Positions 9,801-17,590 of a stretch of DNA of 64,000 bases are shown one piece after another. The position numbers and the translations under genes were made by a program. The notes below the pieces were generated by a model that saw only the letters and a list, made by a program, of their open reading frames with translations, ran no database searches and was not told the DNA's origin. Position 1 is the first letter of the stretch, and every line of letters starts with the position of its first letter. The DNA lies in contig CAINGU010000037.1 of NCBI GenBank assembly GCA_903848645.1, positions 1 to 64,000 of the forward strand. The letters are read 5' to 3'. This DNA comes from an uncultured cyanobacterium. GTDB lineage: Bacteria > Cyanobacteriota > Cyanobacteriia > Cyanobacteriales > Nostocaceae.

Positions 9801-10931
9801 TTATTTCTCCGTACCGATAATGTGTAAATCTATTTTTTGATCTCTAATTAACTCCATCAATCGTTGAGTAAAAGAGCGTTTAAAAAATCTTTTCCATCGA
9901 GGTTGCTGACTTTCACCGATAACTATTTGGGTGATATGATGAGTTGCAGCAACTTGGGCAATTGTTTTAGGAACATTGTTACTTCTGACGTGGAGAAATT
10001 CACCAGCAAACTCTTGGCATAGTTGCTCACAAGTATCAATGTGCAAACTTTCTTCCTTGGTCAGGAAACGTTCAGTATCTGCGATGAATACGACATAAAG
10101 CCGGGCATTCATGTAATTGGCAAGTCGCGCCCCACGACGTAATAATTGAATCGAATTTGGATAAGTAGATACACATACTAAAACTCGTTCGTGGACATTA
10201 CAAATTTGTCCAGCAGAGATGGAAGTATTTGCTTCTTCTTCAACAGTATCTGCGACTTCTCTTAATGCTAATTCCCGCAAAGCAATCAAATTACGACGCT
10301 GAAAAAAGTTTTCTAAAGATTGCTCAATTTTATCAGGAGCATAAATTTTACCCTCCCGTAGCCGCTCTTCTAAAGTTTCTGGAGTGACATCAATTACAAC
10401 CACAGCATTAGCTTCATCTAGCAGAAGATCAGGAATGCGTTCTCGCACCACGACACCCGTAATTTTTGCCACCAAATCATTCAAACTTTCCAAATGTTGA
10501 ATGTTAACAGTAGAGTAAACATCTATGCCGGCTGCTAAAATTATTTCGACATCCTGATAACGTTTTTCTCTAAATGAACCGGGGATATTTGTATGAGCCA
10601 ATTCATCAACTAAAACCAGTTGGGGAGAGCGTGCTAAAATTGCCTCCGTGTCCATTTCTTCGAGGTTGATATTTTTGTGAATACTGGCTTTTTTAGGAAT
10701 TATCTCCAATCCTATGGCTTTTCCAGCCGTGTCTTTGCGTCCATGAGTTTCTAAAACGCCAATTACAACATCAATACCATCTTGTTTAAGTTGATGTGCT
10801 TCTTCCAGCATTCTGTAAGTTTTACCCACACCAGGAGCCATACCAATGAAAATTTTATGTTTTCCGCGTCGAGCAGGACGAATATAAGAACTGTCAGGAG
10901 AGGGCATATTAGGATGAAACATGAAGATCAT
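9801..10931 (-). CDS. kdpD: Short KdpD: N-terminal K+ sensor domain plus USP domain, no kinase
   Basis: About 376 residues. The first 210 residues are the KdpD N-terminal domain, with Walker A-like GMAPGVGKT near 38 and VLVDELAHTN near 105. A universal-stress-protein-like domain follows (about 245-375). The membrane domain, GAF, HisKA and ATPase domains of the E. coli protein (about 895 residues) are absent and there is no frameshift: it ends cleanly. Short KdpD proteins of this type are known from Anabaena kdp operons. Here it lies about 5.7 kb downstream of kdpC. The ATG at 10931 follows an in-frame TTG; 10922 is also possible. Confidence 0.9.
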   Translation of the reverse strand: MIFMFHPNMPSPDSSYIRPARRGKHKIFIGMAPGVGKTYRMLEEAHQLKQDGIDVVIGVLETHGRKDTAGKAIGLEIIPKKASIHKNINLEEMDTEAILARSPQLVLVDELAHTNIPGSFREKRYQDVEIILAAGIDVYSTVNIQHLESLNDLVAKITGVVVRERIPDLLLDEANAVVVIDVTPETLEERLREGKIYAPDKIEQSLENFFQRRNLIALRELALREVADTVEEEANTSISAGQICNVHERVLVCVSTYPNSIQLLRRGARLANYMNARLYVVFIADTERFLTKEESLHIDTCEQLCQEFAGEFLHVRSNNVPKTIAQVAATHHITQIVIGESQQPRWKRFFKRSFTQRLMELIRDQKIDLHIIGTEK

Positions 10932-11000
10932 CAATGTTAGTTCATAACAATCATCTTACTTGTGTTTGATACTAAAATACTCCCAAAGAATTATTTCTAT

Positions 11001-11285
11001 TTACAACCCATGAGAGTATTTATTTAATTCTACACCAATCCCAAGTTCTTTTTTACTGCTTTTCAATTCTTGCCAAAGTGTTTCAATCTGCTCATAGGCT
11101 TCCTCTGGAGAGAGTTTCCCTCCTGTTTCTAAGGCAGTTATGTAACCAACTTTTTGAGAAAATATTTGGAGGTTGGCATTAAATACTAGGTTTTGTGGCT
11201 TAATTTGACTATAGTAGCAACTACGAGGGTAGAGAAAATTATCTTTATCTCTTTGATTTGGTATTTTCATATTCCCATAAACCAC
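11001..11285 (-). CDS. Small conserved cyanobacterial protein (possibly DUF7219)
   Basis: 94 residues, no membrane segment. Contains NFLYPRSCYYSQIKPQNLVF and, later, GGKLSPEEAYEQIETLWQEL, which I recognise as a conserved small cyanobacterial family; the DUF number is from memory and uncertain. The mature start may be the Met at residue 6 (MKIPNQ). It precedes kdpD by about 70 bases and may be cotranscribed with it. Function unknown. Confidence 0.7.
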   Translation of the reverse strand: MVYGNMKIPNQRDKDNFLYPRSCYYSQIKPQNLVFNANLQIFSQKVGYITALETGGKLSPEEAYEQIETLWQELKSSKKELGIGVELNKYSHGL

Positions 11286-11402
11286 ACTTGGCTAAGAGGA
11301 TGAATGAACAAGTCTAATTGATTACTTGCCTGGACGACGGTCAGTCGCGGCTACACTGACAAAACCCATCTTCATGGGTTTCAAACCCTTAATTTTTCGT
11401 TA

Positions 11403-11450
11403 GTCCACACAGGTGGACTTTGTTTGTGTAGTAGCGATTTATAATCGCTA
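11403..11450. repeat. Dispersed double-hairpin repeat
   Basis: Two adjacent inverted repeats, GTCCAC/GTGGAC (11403-11418) and TAGCGATTT/ATAATCGCTA (11432-11450), joined by TTTGTTTGTGTAG. The same architecture, with compensating base changes, occurs inside menC at about 55936. The remaining bases between 11286 and 11477 show no gene. Confidence 0.75.
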
Positions 11451-11477
11451 TAAACTTTTCAACCACCCTGAAAATTA

Positions 11478-12920
11478 TCACCTCGTTATCCCATTTCTAG
11501 ACTTTAACTTATGATTTTTTACCTTGATTTGTGGTAAATCTTTCTTATCTTTGTATAAGTAACAGATTTCAACCAGCGTAGTCCAAATTTCTAGAGAACC
11601 ATGAAATTGACTAATAACATCATCAACAATTCTAGAGACATTTTGTTGAAAAAAGTCCGGTTCAAATCCATAGAATACTCTTGATAAATTATTAGCAAAT
11701 AGCTGGAGAGATTGTTTACGTTCTTCATTTTGAGTCAATTCTGAAGCTTTGATGACTTGGGTATATATAGCCGATATTTTTTCCAGAATTTCCTCGGAGT
11801 CTTGGAGAGTTACTTCCCCAGAGTAATGAAATTTAATCCCCAAATCATTAAGATCATAAACACTGTTTTTGATTTTCCTTTTCAGTAGATTGCAGATTTC
11901 TTCATTAAAGAGTTCGCTTCCTAGAGGATTACGCATATAGTTATTTCTAATATGGTTCTGGACAGCATCGACGTGTGCAGCCACAATACCATCTTGCTGT
12001 ATCCAAAGCCTGTAGATATAATCTTCAAACCTGAGTCGGGTTGGGAAAAATGGTGGTAAACCTAGCCGATTATCATATCCGGCTACTCCACAATCCATTC
12101 TCCAGTTTTTGTTAGTAATTACTGGTCTAAAATTGGTGAGAATATAAAAATCATTGAGGTCGTTTGGACTGATTTGAGTTTCATCATCAAGATACATATT
12201 AATGAAATCAATGGTATCAACATCGTTAGTTCCTGTCCGAAATGTTTGGGCAATTTTGACAACGGCATTATTCAATACTGTTCCCTCTTTTAATAAGAGG
12301 CTATTTTCCCGAAAATAACCCTTGGTAGCGTTAGTTTCTAAATCCATTGCTGTATCAACAAGGAATTCTCCTGTCTCGAAGTTTTCCGGGACATGACCAG
12401 CTTTTTGACCGAGAACATCACCAAAAGCAGTGAGTAAGTCAAAAGATTTATGGACAAATCCTTGATCATTAGGTTTGACTAATTTACCTCGACATATTTC
12501 CGAACTTGATAAAGATTCTGGTCTTGTTTCCATCAAAGCATAAGGTCGCATATCATCATCTGCGCTGACCATAAAATGCCCAAGAGTGTACATTAATGTA
12601 AAGTTACGATTACCTCCATAACTAGGTCGAAATAAGTTTTTTACAAGTGATTCTAACTTGCGATCTCGCAGTCTTTCATTTAAAAAAGTAATAAACTGCT
12701 CTTTTTCATGGGGACCAACATAATATACATCGTTGACTGTCTTGGTTTGCTCTAAAAGTTGATAGTATTTTTCGTAATTAGCAAGACTTGAATCATCAAA
12801 AACAATCATTTTTGTTGCGTGTCCATTTACCCAGAAATTCTCGTCATATTTTTCGATAGTTTCTGCTACATCTCTGAGTCTATGAGTCGGAATAACAAAA
12901 ATAGTTTCTTTCGGTTTCAT
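11478..12920 (-). CDS. Glycosyltransferase-like protein (GT-A style, DDD motif)
   Basis: About 480 residues. The N-terminus TIFVIPTHRLRDV, followed by MIVFDDSS near residue 50, resembles the nucleotide-binding start of family-2 glycosyltransferases, and SADDDMRPYA near 140 fits a DXD metal site. The C-terminal half (DCGVAG..., RFEDYIYRLWIQQDG) could be acceptor-binding. The rest is not recognised. An in-frame GTG at 12962 would add 14 residues, but the GAAAGG next to it is too close to serve that start, so the ATG at 12920 was chosen. It lies within the kdp-linked gene group, directly after the porin. Confidence 0.6.
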   Translation of the reverse strand: MKPKETIFVIPTHRLRDVAETIEKYDENFWVNGHATKMIVFDDSSLANYEKYYQLLEQTKTVNDVYYVGPHEKEQFITFLNERLRDRKLESLVKNLFRPSYGGNRNFTLMYTLGHFMVSADDDMRPYALMETRPESLSSSEICRGKLVKPNDQGFVHKSFDLLTAFGDVLGQKAGHVPENFETGEFLVDTAMDLETNATKGYFRENSLLLKEGTVLNNAVVKIAQTFRTGTNDVDTIDFINMYLDDETQISPNDLNDFYILTNFRPVITNKNWRMDCGVAGYDNRLGLPPFFPTRLRFEDYIYRLWIQQDGIVAAHVDAVQNHIRNNYMRNPLGSELFNEEICNLLKRKIKNSVYDLNDLGIKFHYSGEVTLQDSEEILEKISAIYTQVIKASELTQNEERKQSLQLFANNLSRVFYGFEPDFFQQNVSRIVDDVISQFHGSLEIWTTLVEICYLYKDKKDLPQIKVKNHKLKSRNGITR

Positions 12921-12976
12921 AATTGTCTTTTGTTGTTTTGTATTAAGCTCGAAAATTTCCACCTTTCTTGCAACTT

Positions 12977-14620
12977 TTAAAAAGTAAAAGTGGTTCTTAA
13001 TGTACCAATTACTGCATCATTATTGTTGGAAATTTGACCAGGATTGGTTAACCAAATTATGCCTGGAGTGATAGAAATATTGTCGCTAAGACGATATTTA
13101 TAGAAGCTTTCAACATGATATGGTTTGTCATTACTATTACTGCTCAGATATGGTTGAGCGCCTGCAAAAATTCCTAAAACATTGCCTTTTTTCCCAAAGT
13201 CTGGCAATGCTACCCCCAATCCATAACTCCAAACTTCACCACTATTATTAGTGCTATTAGTGCCTAAACCTGTAATATCACTATAAAGTAAAAAGCCATT
13301 AATTGATAGTTTATTGCTAGGTTTGAAAGCTGCTTCAAAACCATAGGAATTACTAGCATAAGGATTGTTGCTACTAACAAAATTGGCTTGTGAAGTACCA
13401 ACTACAGGAGTATTGAAAGAGCCGCCATCAAATAGGTCGCTACCTGCATTATGATACCCATGAACGTAGGTGGCAGCGAAAGAAATGCGATCGCCTAAAT
13501 TAAGATTTAATTGTGCTAGAGCCGCATAATTACCATCAAATAAACCAGAACCCGCACTAGGACTATTCGCTTGAGATGCTAAATAACCTAAAGTTAATGA
13601 AGGTTTCAATGTCCCTTTACCAAGGGTTAAATTAACGCCAAGACCAGAACCACCACCAATGCGATAGATTGGGCTTTCAGAAGCAAAGCTAGATAAAGCA
13701 CCATTACCACCATCAAAATCTTGAAAATAGGGACTAAGGGTAGGAACATAATCGCTTTGAATACCACCACTAGCAGCAACGTAAACTTGGGAATTGCCAA
13801 CAGGGAAGTAATATCCCAACCAATCTATATAAGCAGCGTTACCGCTACCGTTAAATAGGTTAAAAGTTTGAGTCCCTTCGGCTGTACCATTTGCTAAAGA
13901 CAATGGGGTAGCATTACCAGCCGCAATCCTGGTATGTAAACTATCTTTCCCAGTGAAGCTGGTTTGCAAGTCTAAACGTACCCTATCTTGAAAAACTGCT
14001 TTGTTACTATCATTTTTACCAAAGTTGTCGGTGACAGCAAAAATTGCCTCACCTACTAACTTAGTTGTGGTAGAAAATTGATTTGCTTCTAGTGTCGCAG
14101 TGCGTGTTTCTAGAGCATCTACTCGACCACGTAAAGTTGCTAATTCTGCTTTAAATTCTTCTTGTAAACGGCCAATAGTAGCTAGATCTTGTTTTGTCGT
14201 TAAATCTGAAGTTGCAGTAGCAATTAGTTCATTAACTCTATCCAAACAAGCATTCAAACCTGCGGCAAATTCATAACGACTTAAAGCCCGATTGCCACGG
14301 AAAGTACCATTAGGATATCCTGCTATACAACCGTAGCGTTCAACGAGAGATTGTAATGCTTGAAAAGCCCAGTCAGTCGGCTGTACGTCAGAAAATTGAG
14401 AAACTGATGTAACTTGAGAAAGTGAATTTTGGTTATTACCTTCACTGCTGTAACTATTAACTTTTTCTATTTCTACTTGAGCCGATAACTGCTGATTAAC
14501 TTTTGGTACTTCTGTTTGAAAATCGTCAATTTCAGCAGCTATTGTTCTAGCCGAAACTATCACAGTTATTCCCAAAACTGTTGGACTTAACACTAGAACT
14601 TTCCAAAATAGATTAGACAT
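12977..14620 (-). CDS. SLH-domain OprB-family porin (iron-uptake porin type)
   Basis: 547 residues. Signal peptide at the N-terminus (VLVLSPTVLGITVIVSA), an SLH domain at about 75-130 (FSDVQPTDWAFQALQSL, GCIAGYPNGTFRG, ALSRYEFAAGL) that would bind the cell wall, a short coiled coil (about 140-175, LATLRGRVDALE), then an OprB-type beta-barrel of about 350 residues ending in Phe (TTFTF), as outer-membrane proteins do. Such porins carry solutes or inorganic ions across the cyanobacterial outer membrane. Its place between a Ser/Thr kinase and a glycosyltransferase-like gene downstream of kdpC is notable. Confidence 0.9.
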   Translation of the reverse strand: MSNLFWKVLVLSPTVLGITVIVSARTIAAEIDDFQTEVPKVNQQLSAQVEIEKVNSYSSEGNNQNSLSQVTSVSQFSDVQPTDWAFQALQSLVERYGCIAGYPNGTFRGNRALSRYEFAAGLNACLDRVNELIATATSDLTTKQDLATIGRLQEEFKAELATLRGRVDALETRTATLEANQFSTTTKLVGEAIFAVTDNFGKNDSNKAVFQDRVRLDLQTSFTGKDSLHTRIAAGNATPLSLANGTAEGTQTFNLFNGSGNAAYIDWLGYYFPVGNSQVYVAASGGIQSDYVPTLSPYFQDFDGGNGALSSFASESPIYRIGGGSGLGVNLTLGKGTLKPSLTLGYLASQANSPSAGSGLFDGNYAALAQLNLNLGDRISFAATYVHGYHNAGSDLFDGGSFNTPVVGTSQANFVSSNNPYASNSYGFEAAFKPSNKLSINGFLLYSDITGLGTNSTNNSGEVWSYGLGVALPDFGKKGNVLGIFAGAQPYLSSNSNDKPYHVESFYKYRLSDNISITPGIIWLTNPGQISNNNDAVIGTLRTTFTF

Positions 14621-14665
14621 TATTTTTTCCTCACATTTAATTTGGTACAGATAATGCGCTTGATA

Positions 14666-14968
14666 CTAAGGACTCTTCTTCCAGATTCTTTCTAAAGTTT
14701 CAATCTGCGTTCTTGTTTGAGAACTCAGCTTTTCACTCTGTATCTTTTCCAATTGTTGCAATCCCTGGATAATTTCATCCAATTCCTGGTGCTGTTTTTG
14801 AGACTTTCTCAAGATAAAAACGCATCCTAAAACACAGCCGATAAATACCAAAGTTATCAATAATCCTACAGGAGGACTCGTATTCTGGCTAGATTGACTG
14901 GGCTGATTCGGTTGGGAAATGATGGCAATAGAACGAGTTTGATTGAGATTAAAAATTTTGAATTTCAT
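14666..14968 (-). CDS. Small single-pass membrane protein
   Basis: 100 residues: a Gln/Ser-rich N-terminus, one membrane helix (about 34-54, GLLITLVFIGCVLGCVFIL), then a cytoplasmic coiled coil (QQLEKIQSEKLSSQTRTQIETLERIW). No family recognised. It is 22 bases downstream of the Ser/Thr kinase and 45 bases upstream of the porin on the same strand, so probably cotranscribed. Confidence 0.65.
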   Translation of the reverse strand: MKFKIFNLNQTRSIAIISQPNQPSQSSQNTSPPVGLLITLVFIGCVLGCVFILRKSQKQHQELDEIIQGLQQLEKIQSEKLSSQTRTQIETLERIWKKSP

Positions 14969-14990
14969 AGCTGTTTGCTATGTTAAATAA

Positions 14991-16322
14991 TTAGGGAATT
15001 CTTCTCAAATTTTCTACTTTTGGGCTATTAAAATTTGAGGATGATTTAATGCCTAATGCGATAATTAGGTAAGTAAAAGAAATACCAAAGACCACAGTTA
15101 ATATCAGCACAGCAGTTTTAACATTATTCAGGGTAGTGATCTCTTGGTTGCGACTAGGAGGTGTCGCAGCCGCAGCCGCAAGACGTGTTCCTAAGAACAT
15201 AGCGACTTTTTGTGCTATTTCTGCACCTTCTGTTTTCGGAGGTAAGTGATACCAATTTTGGGTTTGGGGGTCAAAAACTGTAACCGCAGCAACAGAATGA
15301 ATATCTAGATTAGCGGCTATAGAAATATTAGCAGTAGATTGTAAATATTCTTCGCGGCTAAACCCAAAATAGGGAGTTTCAAAATTATCATCGTCTCCGG
15401 TTATAGTATTTGGTAAAGTATTCAATTCTGTAAAAACCGAATTCAAATCTATGAGAACCTGTGCTGCTGATTGATAGCGTCTTTTAGTTGCTGGTTGCAC
15501 CAATTGACAGAGAATTTTCTCCAAAGATGGACTAATTGGCTTGGTTAGATATGAGTGCCATACCCAGGTATCTTCAGTACAATCATACAAATCAAATGGC
15601 GACATTTGAGTCAGCAAATGCAAACAAGTAACACCCAGACTGTAGAGATCACTAGCAAATAAAGCTTTGCCTTTAATCTGTTCAGGTGCTGCATATTCGG
15701 CACTACCAATGAGAGTTCCAGTGTTTTGGAAAATACTGTCAGTAAAACATTTAGCAGCCCCAAAATCCACTAAAACTAGTTGACGATTACGGCGACAACG
15801 AACTATATTAGCAGGTTTGATATCTCGATGAATTAGCTGATGAGTATGAATAAATTGCAACACAGGTAACAACTCTTCAAGTAACTGCAGAATTTCAACT
15901 TCAGTAAATGTGCCAACTTCATCTAATTCCTGTTCTAATGTTTGTCCGTCAATCCATTCTTGGACTAAATATTGCTGACCATCTTGTTCAAAAGCATCAA
16001 AAAATTGGGGAATTTGAGGATGATTACCTAGTTGAGCTAAATGCAGAGATTCCTGTTGAAATAGTTCAGCAGCTTTTTGTTTTTGCTGGATGGTTTCACA
16101 TTGTGGAGAAAATTGTTTGATGACATAAACATTATATTCTTGGGTTTCGGGAATATCTTTCTCATCAACACAAAGAAAGGTTTTACCAAAACCACCTTTT
16201 CCAAGAGGTTTAAGAATACGGTAGCGGTCATTTAATCGAGTATTTGACTGACTAAAACCAAGAACAGTATCTTTCTCTGGAGGCTGACAAAATTCGTCGG
16301 TGTAATGAAGACAGCCGCACAT
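14991..16322 (-). CDS. Ser/Thr protein kinase with C-terminal membrane anchor
   Basis: About 443 residues. Hanks-type kinase: Gly loop LGKGGFGKTF (about 41-50), catalytic Lys in YVIKQF, HRDIKPANI near 165, DFGAAK near 190 and APEQIKG near 215. The extreme N-terminus (MCGCLHYTDEFC) looks like a degraded form of the Cys-rich start seen in many cyanobacterial kinases. A hydrophobic helix near the C-terminus (about 405-430) anchors it. The ATG at 16322 is preferred; an in-frame TTG lies at 16340. It follows the kdp genes and may link potassium status to phosphorylation, which is inference. Confidence 0.9.
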   Translation of the reverse strand: MCGCLHYTDEFCQPPEKDTVLGFSQSNTRLNDRYRILKPLGKGGFGKTFLCVDEKDIPETQEYNVYVIKQFSPQCETIQQKQKAAELFQQESLHLAQLGNHPQIPQFFDAFEQDGQQYLVQEWIDGQTLEQELDEVGTFTEVEILQLLEELLPVLQFIHTHQLIHRDIKPANIVRCRRNRQLVLVDFGAAKCFTDSIFQNTGTLIGSAEYAAPEQIKGKALFASDLYSLGVTCLHLLTQMSPFDLYDCTEDTWVWHSYLTKPISPSLEKILCQLVQPATKRRYQSAAQVLIDLNSVFTELNTLPNTITGDDDNFETPYFGFSREEYLQSTANISIAANLDIHSVAAVTVFDPQTQNWYHLPPKTEGAEIAQKVAMFLGTRLAAAAATPPSRNQEITTLNNVKTAVLILTVVFGISFTYLIIALGIKSSSNFNSPKVENLRRIP

Positions 16323-16330
16323 AAAATCAT

Positions 16331-16618
16331 TTACTTGCAAAAATTAATATGTTGAAAAAGTTGCTTTCGTCCTGTTGTTCGTCTGACACCACCACGTTCT
16401 TTTTGAAAGAAAAAAAATTCTTGAACATCGGTGAGTACACTGCTATTTACTAACAAATTAAATGCTTTTTGTTTCAACCCCAAGACAAAAGGGGAATAGA
16501 TAGATGTGAACAATAGCCACAGAATGAAGGTGAAACAAATAATTTTTTTGCTCTTCCTCTGTGGATTGATCAGAGTTTCTCTGGATGAAAAATTACATAA
16601 ATGAGAAGAACTTGACAT
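16331..16618 (-). CDS. Possible truncated KdpC-like paralogue (N-terminal membrane part only)
   Basis: 95 residues. It starts one base after the kdpC stop (TAGGATG), so it is probably translationally coupled. The hydrophobic segment ICFTFILWLLFTSIYSPF lines up with the KdpC membrane helix IRSTLVLWVITAFIYPLF (same T, LW, IY and F spacing), and the match continues through Q.AF....N.S: about 13 identities over 36 residues by eye. The rest of KdpC is absent and the C-terminus (KERGGVRRTTGRK) is unrelated. It may be a decayed tandem duplicate or a small accessory membrane peptide. Confidence 0.5.
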   Translation of the reverse strand: MSSSSHLCNFSSRETLINPQRKSKKIICFTFILWLLFTSIYSPFVLGLKQKAFNLLVNSSVLTDVQEFFFFQKERGGVRRTTGRKQLFQHINFCK

Positions 16619-16619
16619 C

Positions 16620-17258
16620 CTATTCCCTAATTTGATCCAAAGCTAGATTGAGCTTCAAAACGTTCACCCCCGGTTCACCAAATATACCCAAAAAACGACC
16701 ATCAGTGTTTTGAGCAATTAAAGGTTCTAGTTGCTTTGGCTCAACTCCTCGTGCTTTTGCGACTCTGGCAATTTGCACCTTTGCACCTTCAGGGGTAATG
16801 TGAGGATCAAGACTTGAACCAGAAGTGTAGACTAAATCAGCAGTAGGTTGCATACCCGCTGTTTTGAGATGATTTAAGTCACCTTCAATTTTTTTTGTAG
16901 GATCTGGATCATCCTTACCTTTAATGCGTTCTAACAATGCTGGATTACTGGGAGCTAAATTACTAGCACCAGATACACCAGTTTTCAAAACACCAGCCTC
17001 ATCCTTTTTTGGGTCTGCTGTACTGTAGCTAGTGCTGCTAGGACGACTCCAAAAATACTTTTCGCTTGCAAAAGGTTGACCGATTAATGCTGAACCAATA
17101 ATCACACCTTGGGAGTTTTTAATTAAGCTACCATTCGCTTGATAAGAAAAAGCAACTTGTCCCGAAATCAACATAAATAACGGATAAATAAAAGCCGTTA
17201 TCACCCACAAAACCAAAGTCGAACGAATCGCTTTACTAACTTGATGCATCTGACTCAT
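16620..17258 (-). CDS. kdpC: Potassium-transporting ATPase subunit C
   Basis: 212 residues. KdpC is the single-pass subunit that stabilises the KdpFABC complex and assists ATP binding. Membrane helix at about 12-32, then the conserved GSALIGQPF and YFWSRPSST, SNLAPSNPAL, the SGSSLDPHITPEGA motif near 147 and the C-terminal LNLALD. Full length. It lies 93 bases after kdpF, separated by a duplicated segment. Confidence 0.95.
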   Translation of the reverse strand: MSQMHQVSKAIRSTLVLWVITAFIYPLFMLISGQVAFSYQANGSLIKNSQGVIIGSALIGQPFASEKYFWSRPSSTSYSTADPKKDEAGVLKTGVSGASNLAPSNPALLERIKGKDDPDPTKKIEGDLNHLKTAGMQPTADLVYTSGSSLDPHITPEGAKVQIARVAKARGVEPKQLEPLIAQNTDGRFLGIFGEPGVNVLKLNLALDQIRE

Positions 17259-17390
17259 ATTAAAACCTCTCTAATTTAAAAAACCACAACAAAATATATT
17301 TCTTACTTTGCTCCTTAGCGTCTTTGCGCGAAATAAAAAATATGGTTCATATTAAAACCTCTCAGGCTGAAAAATCACAACAAATAAATA
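17255..17390. repeat. 92-bp-spaced direct duplication at the kdpF/kdpC junction
   Basis: On the minus strand the end of kdpF plus a ribosome-binding region (about 43 bases ending GAGAGGTTTTAATATGA) occurs twice, at 17347-17390 and 17255-17300. The second copy supplies the kdpC ribosome-binding site and start. Between them is CGCGCAAAGACGCTAAGGAG, a common dispersed cyanobacterial repeat. Ancestrally kdpF and kdpC were probably separated by only a few bases. Confidence 0.75.
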
Positions 17391-17570
17391 AACACAAAGA
17401 CACAGAGTAACAAGCCCCAACAAAGTAATTGTATAAGCCGAAAAACGCGATTCTGCTATGGGAGTAGCGGCTTGAACTGCTGGTGCTAATAATAAATTAA
17501 AGCAAAGCAGTAAAAACAGACCTATAGGAACGCGATTCCGTTTAGAAATTGCCATTGATAAATATTCCAT
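17352..17570 (-). CDS. KdpF-like small subunit (position of Anabaena KdpG)
   Basis: 72 residues with two hydrophobic segments: a cleavable-looking leader (IGLFLLLCFNLLLAPAVQA) and a C-terminal helix ending YLFVVIFQPERF, the KdpF signature. E. coli KdpF is only 29 residues and precedes kdpA; here the gene sits between kdpB and kdpC and carries an extra N-terminal part, as described for kdpG of Anabaena. It probably stabilises the Kdp complex. It ends in the duplicated segment before kdpC. Confidence 0.8.
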   Translation of the reverse strand: MEYLSMAISKRNRVPIGLFLLLCFNLLLAPAVQAATPIAESRFSAYTITLLGLVTLCLCVYLFVVIFQPERF

Positions 17571-17590
17571 GATTTCAAATTAAAAATTGA

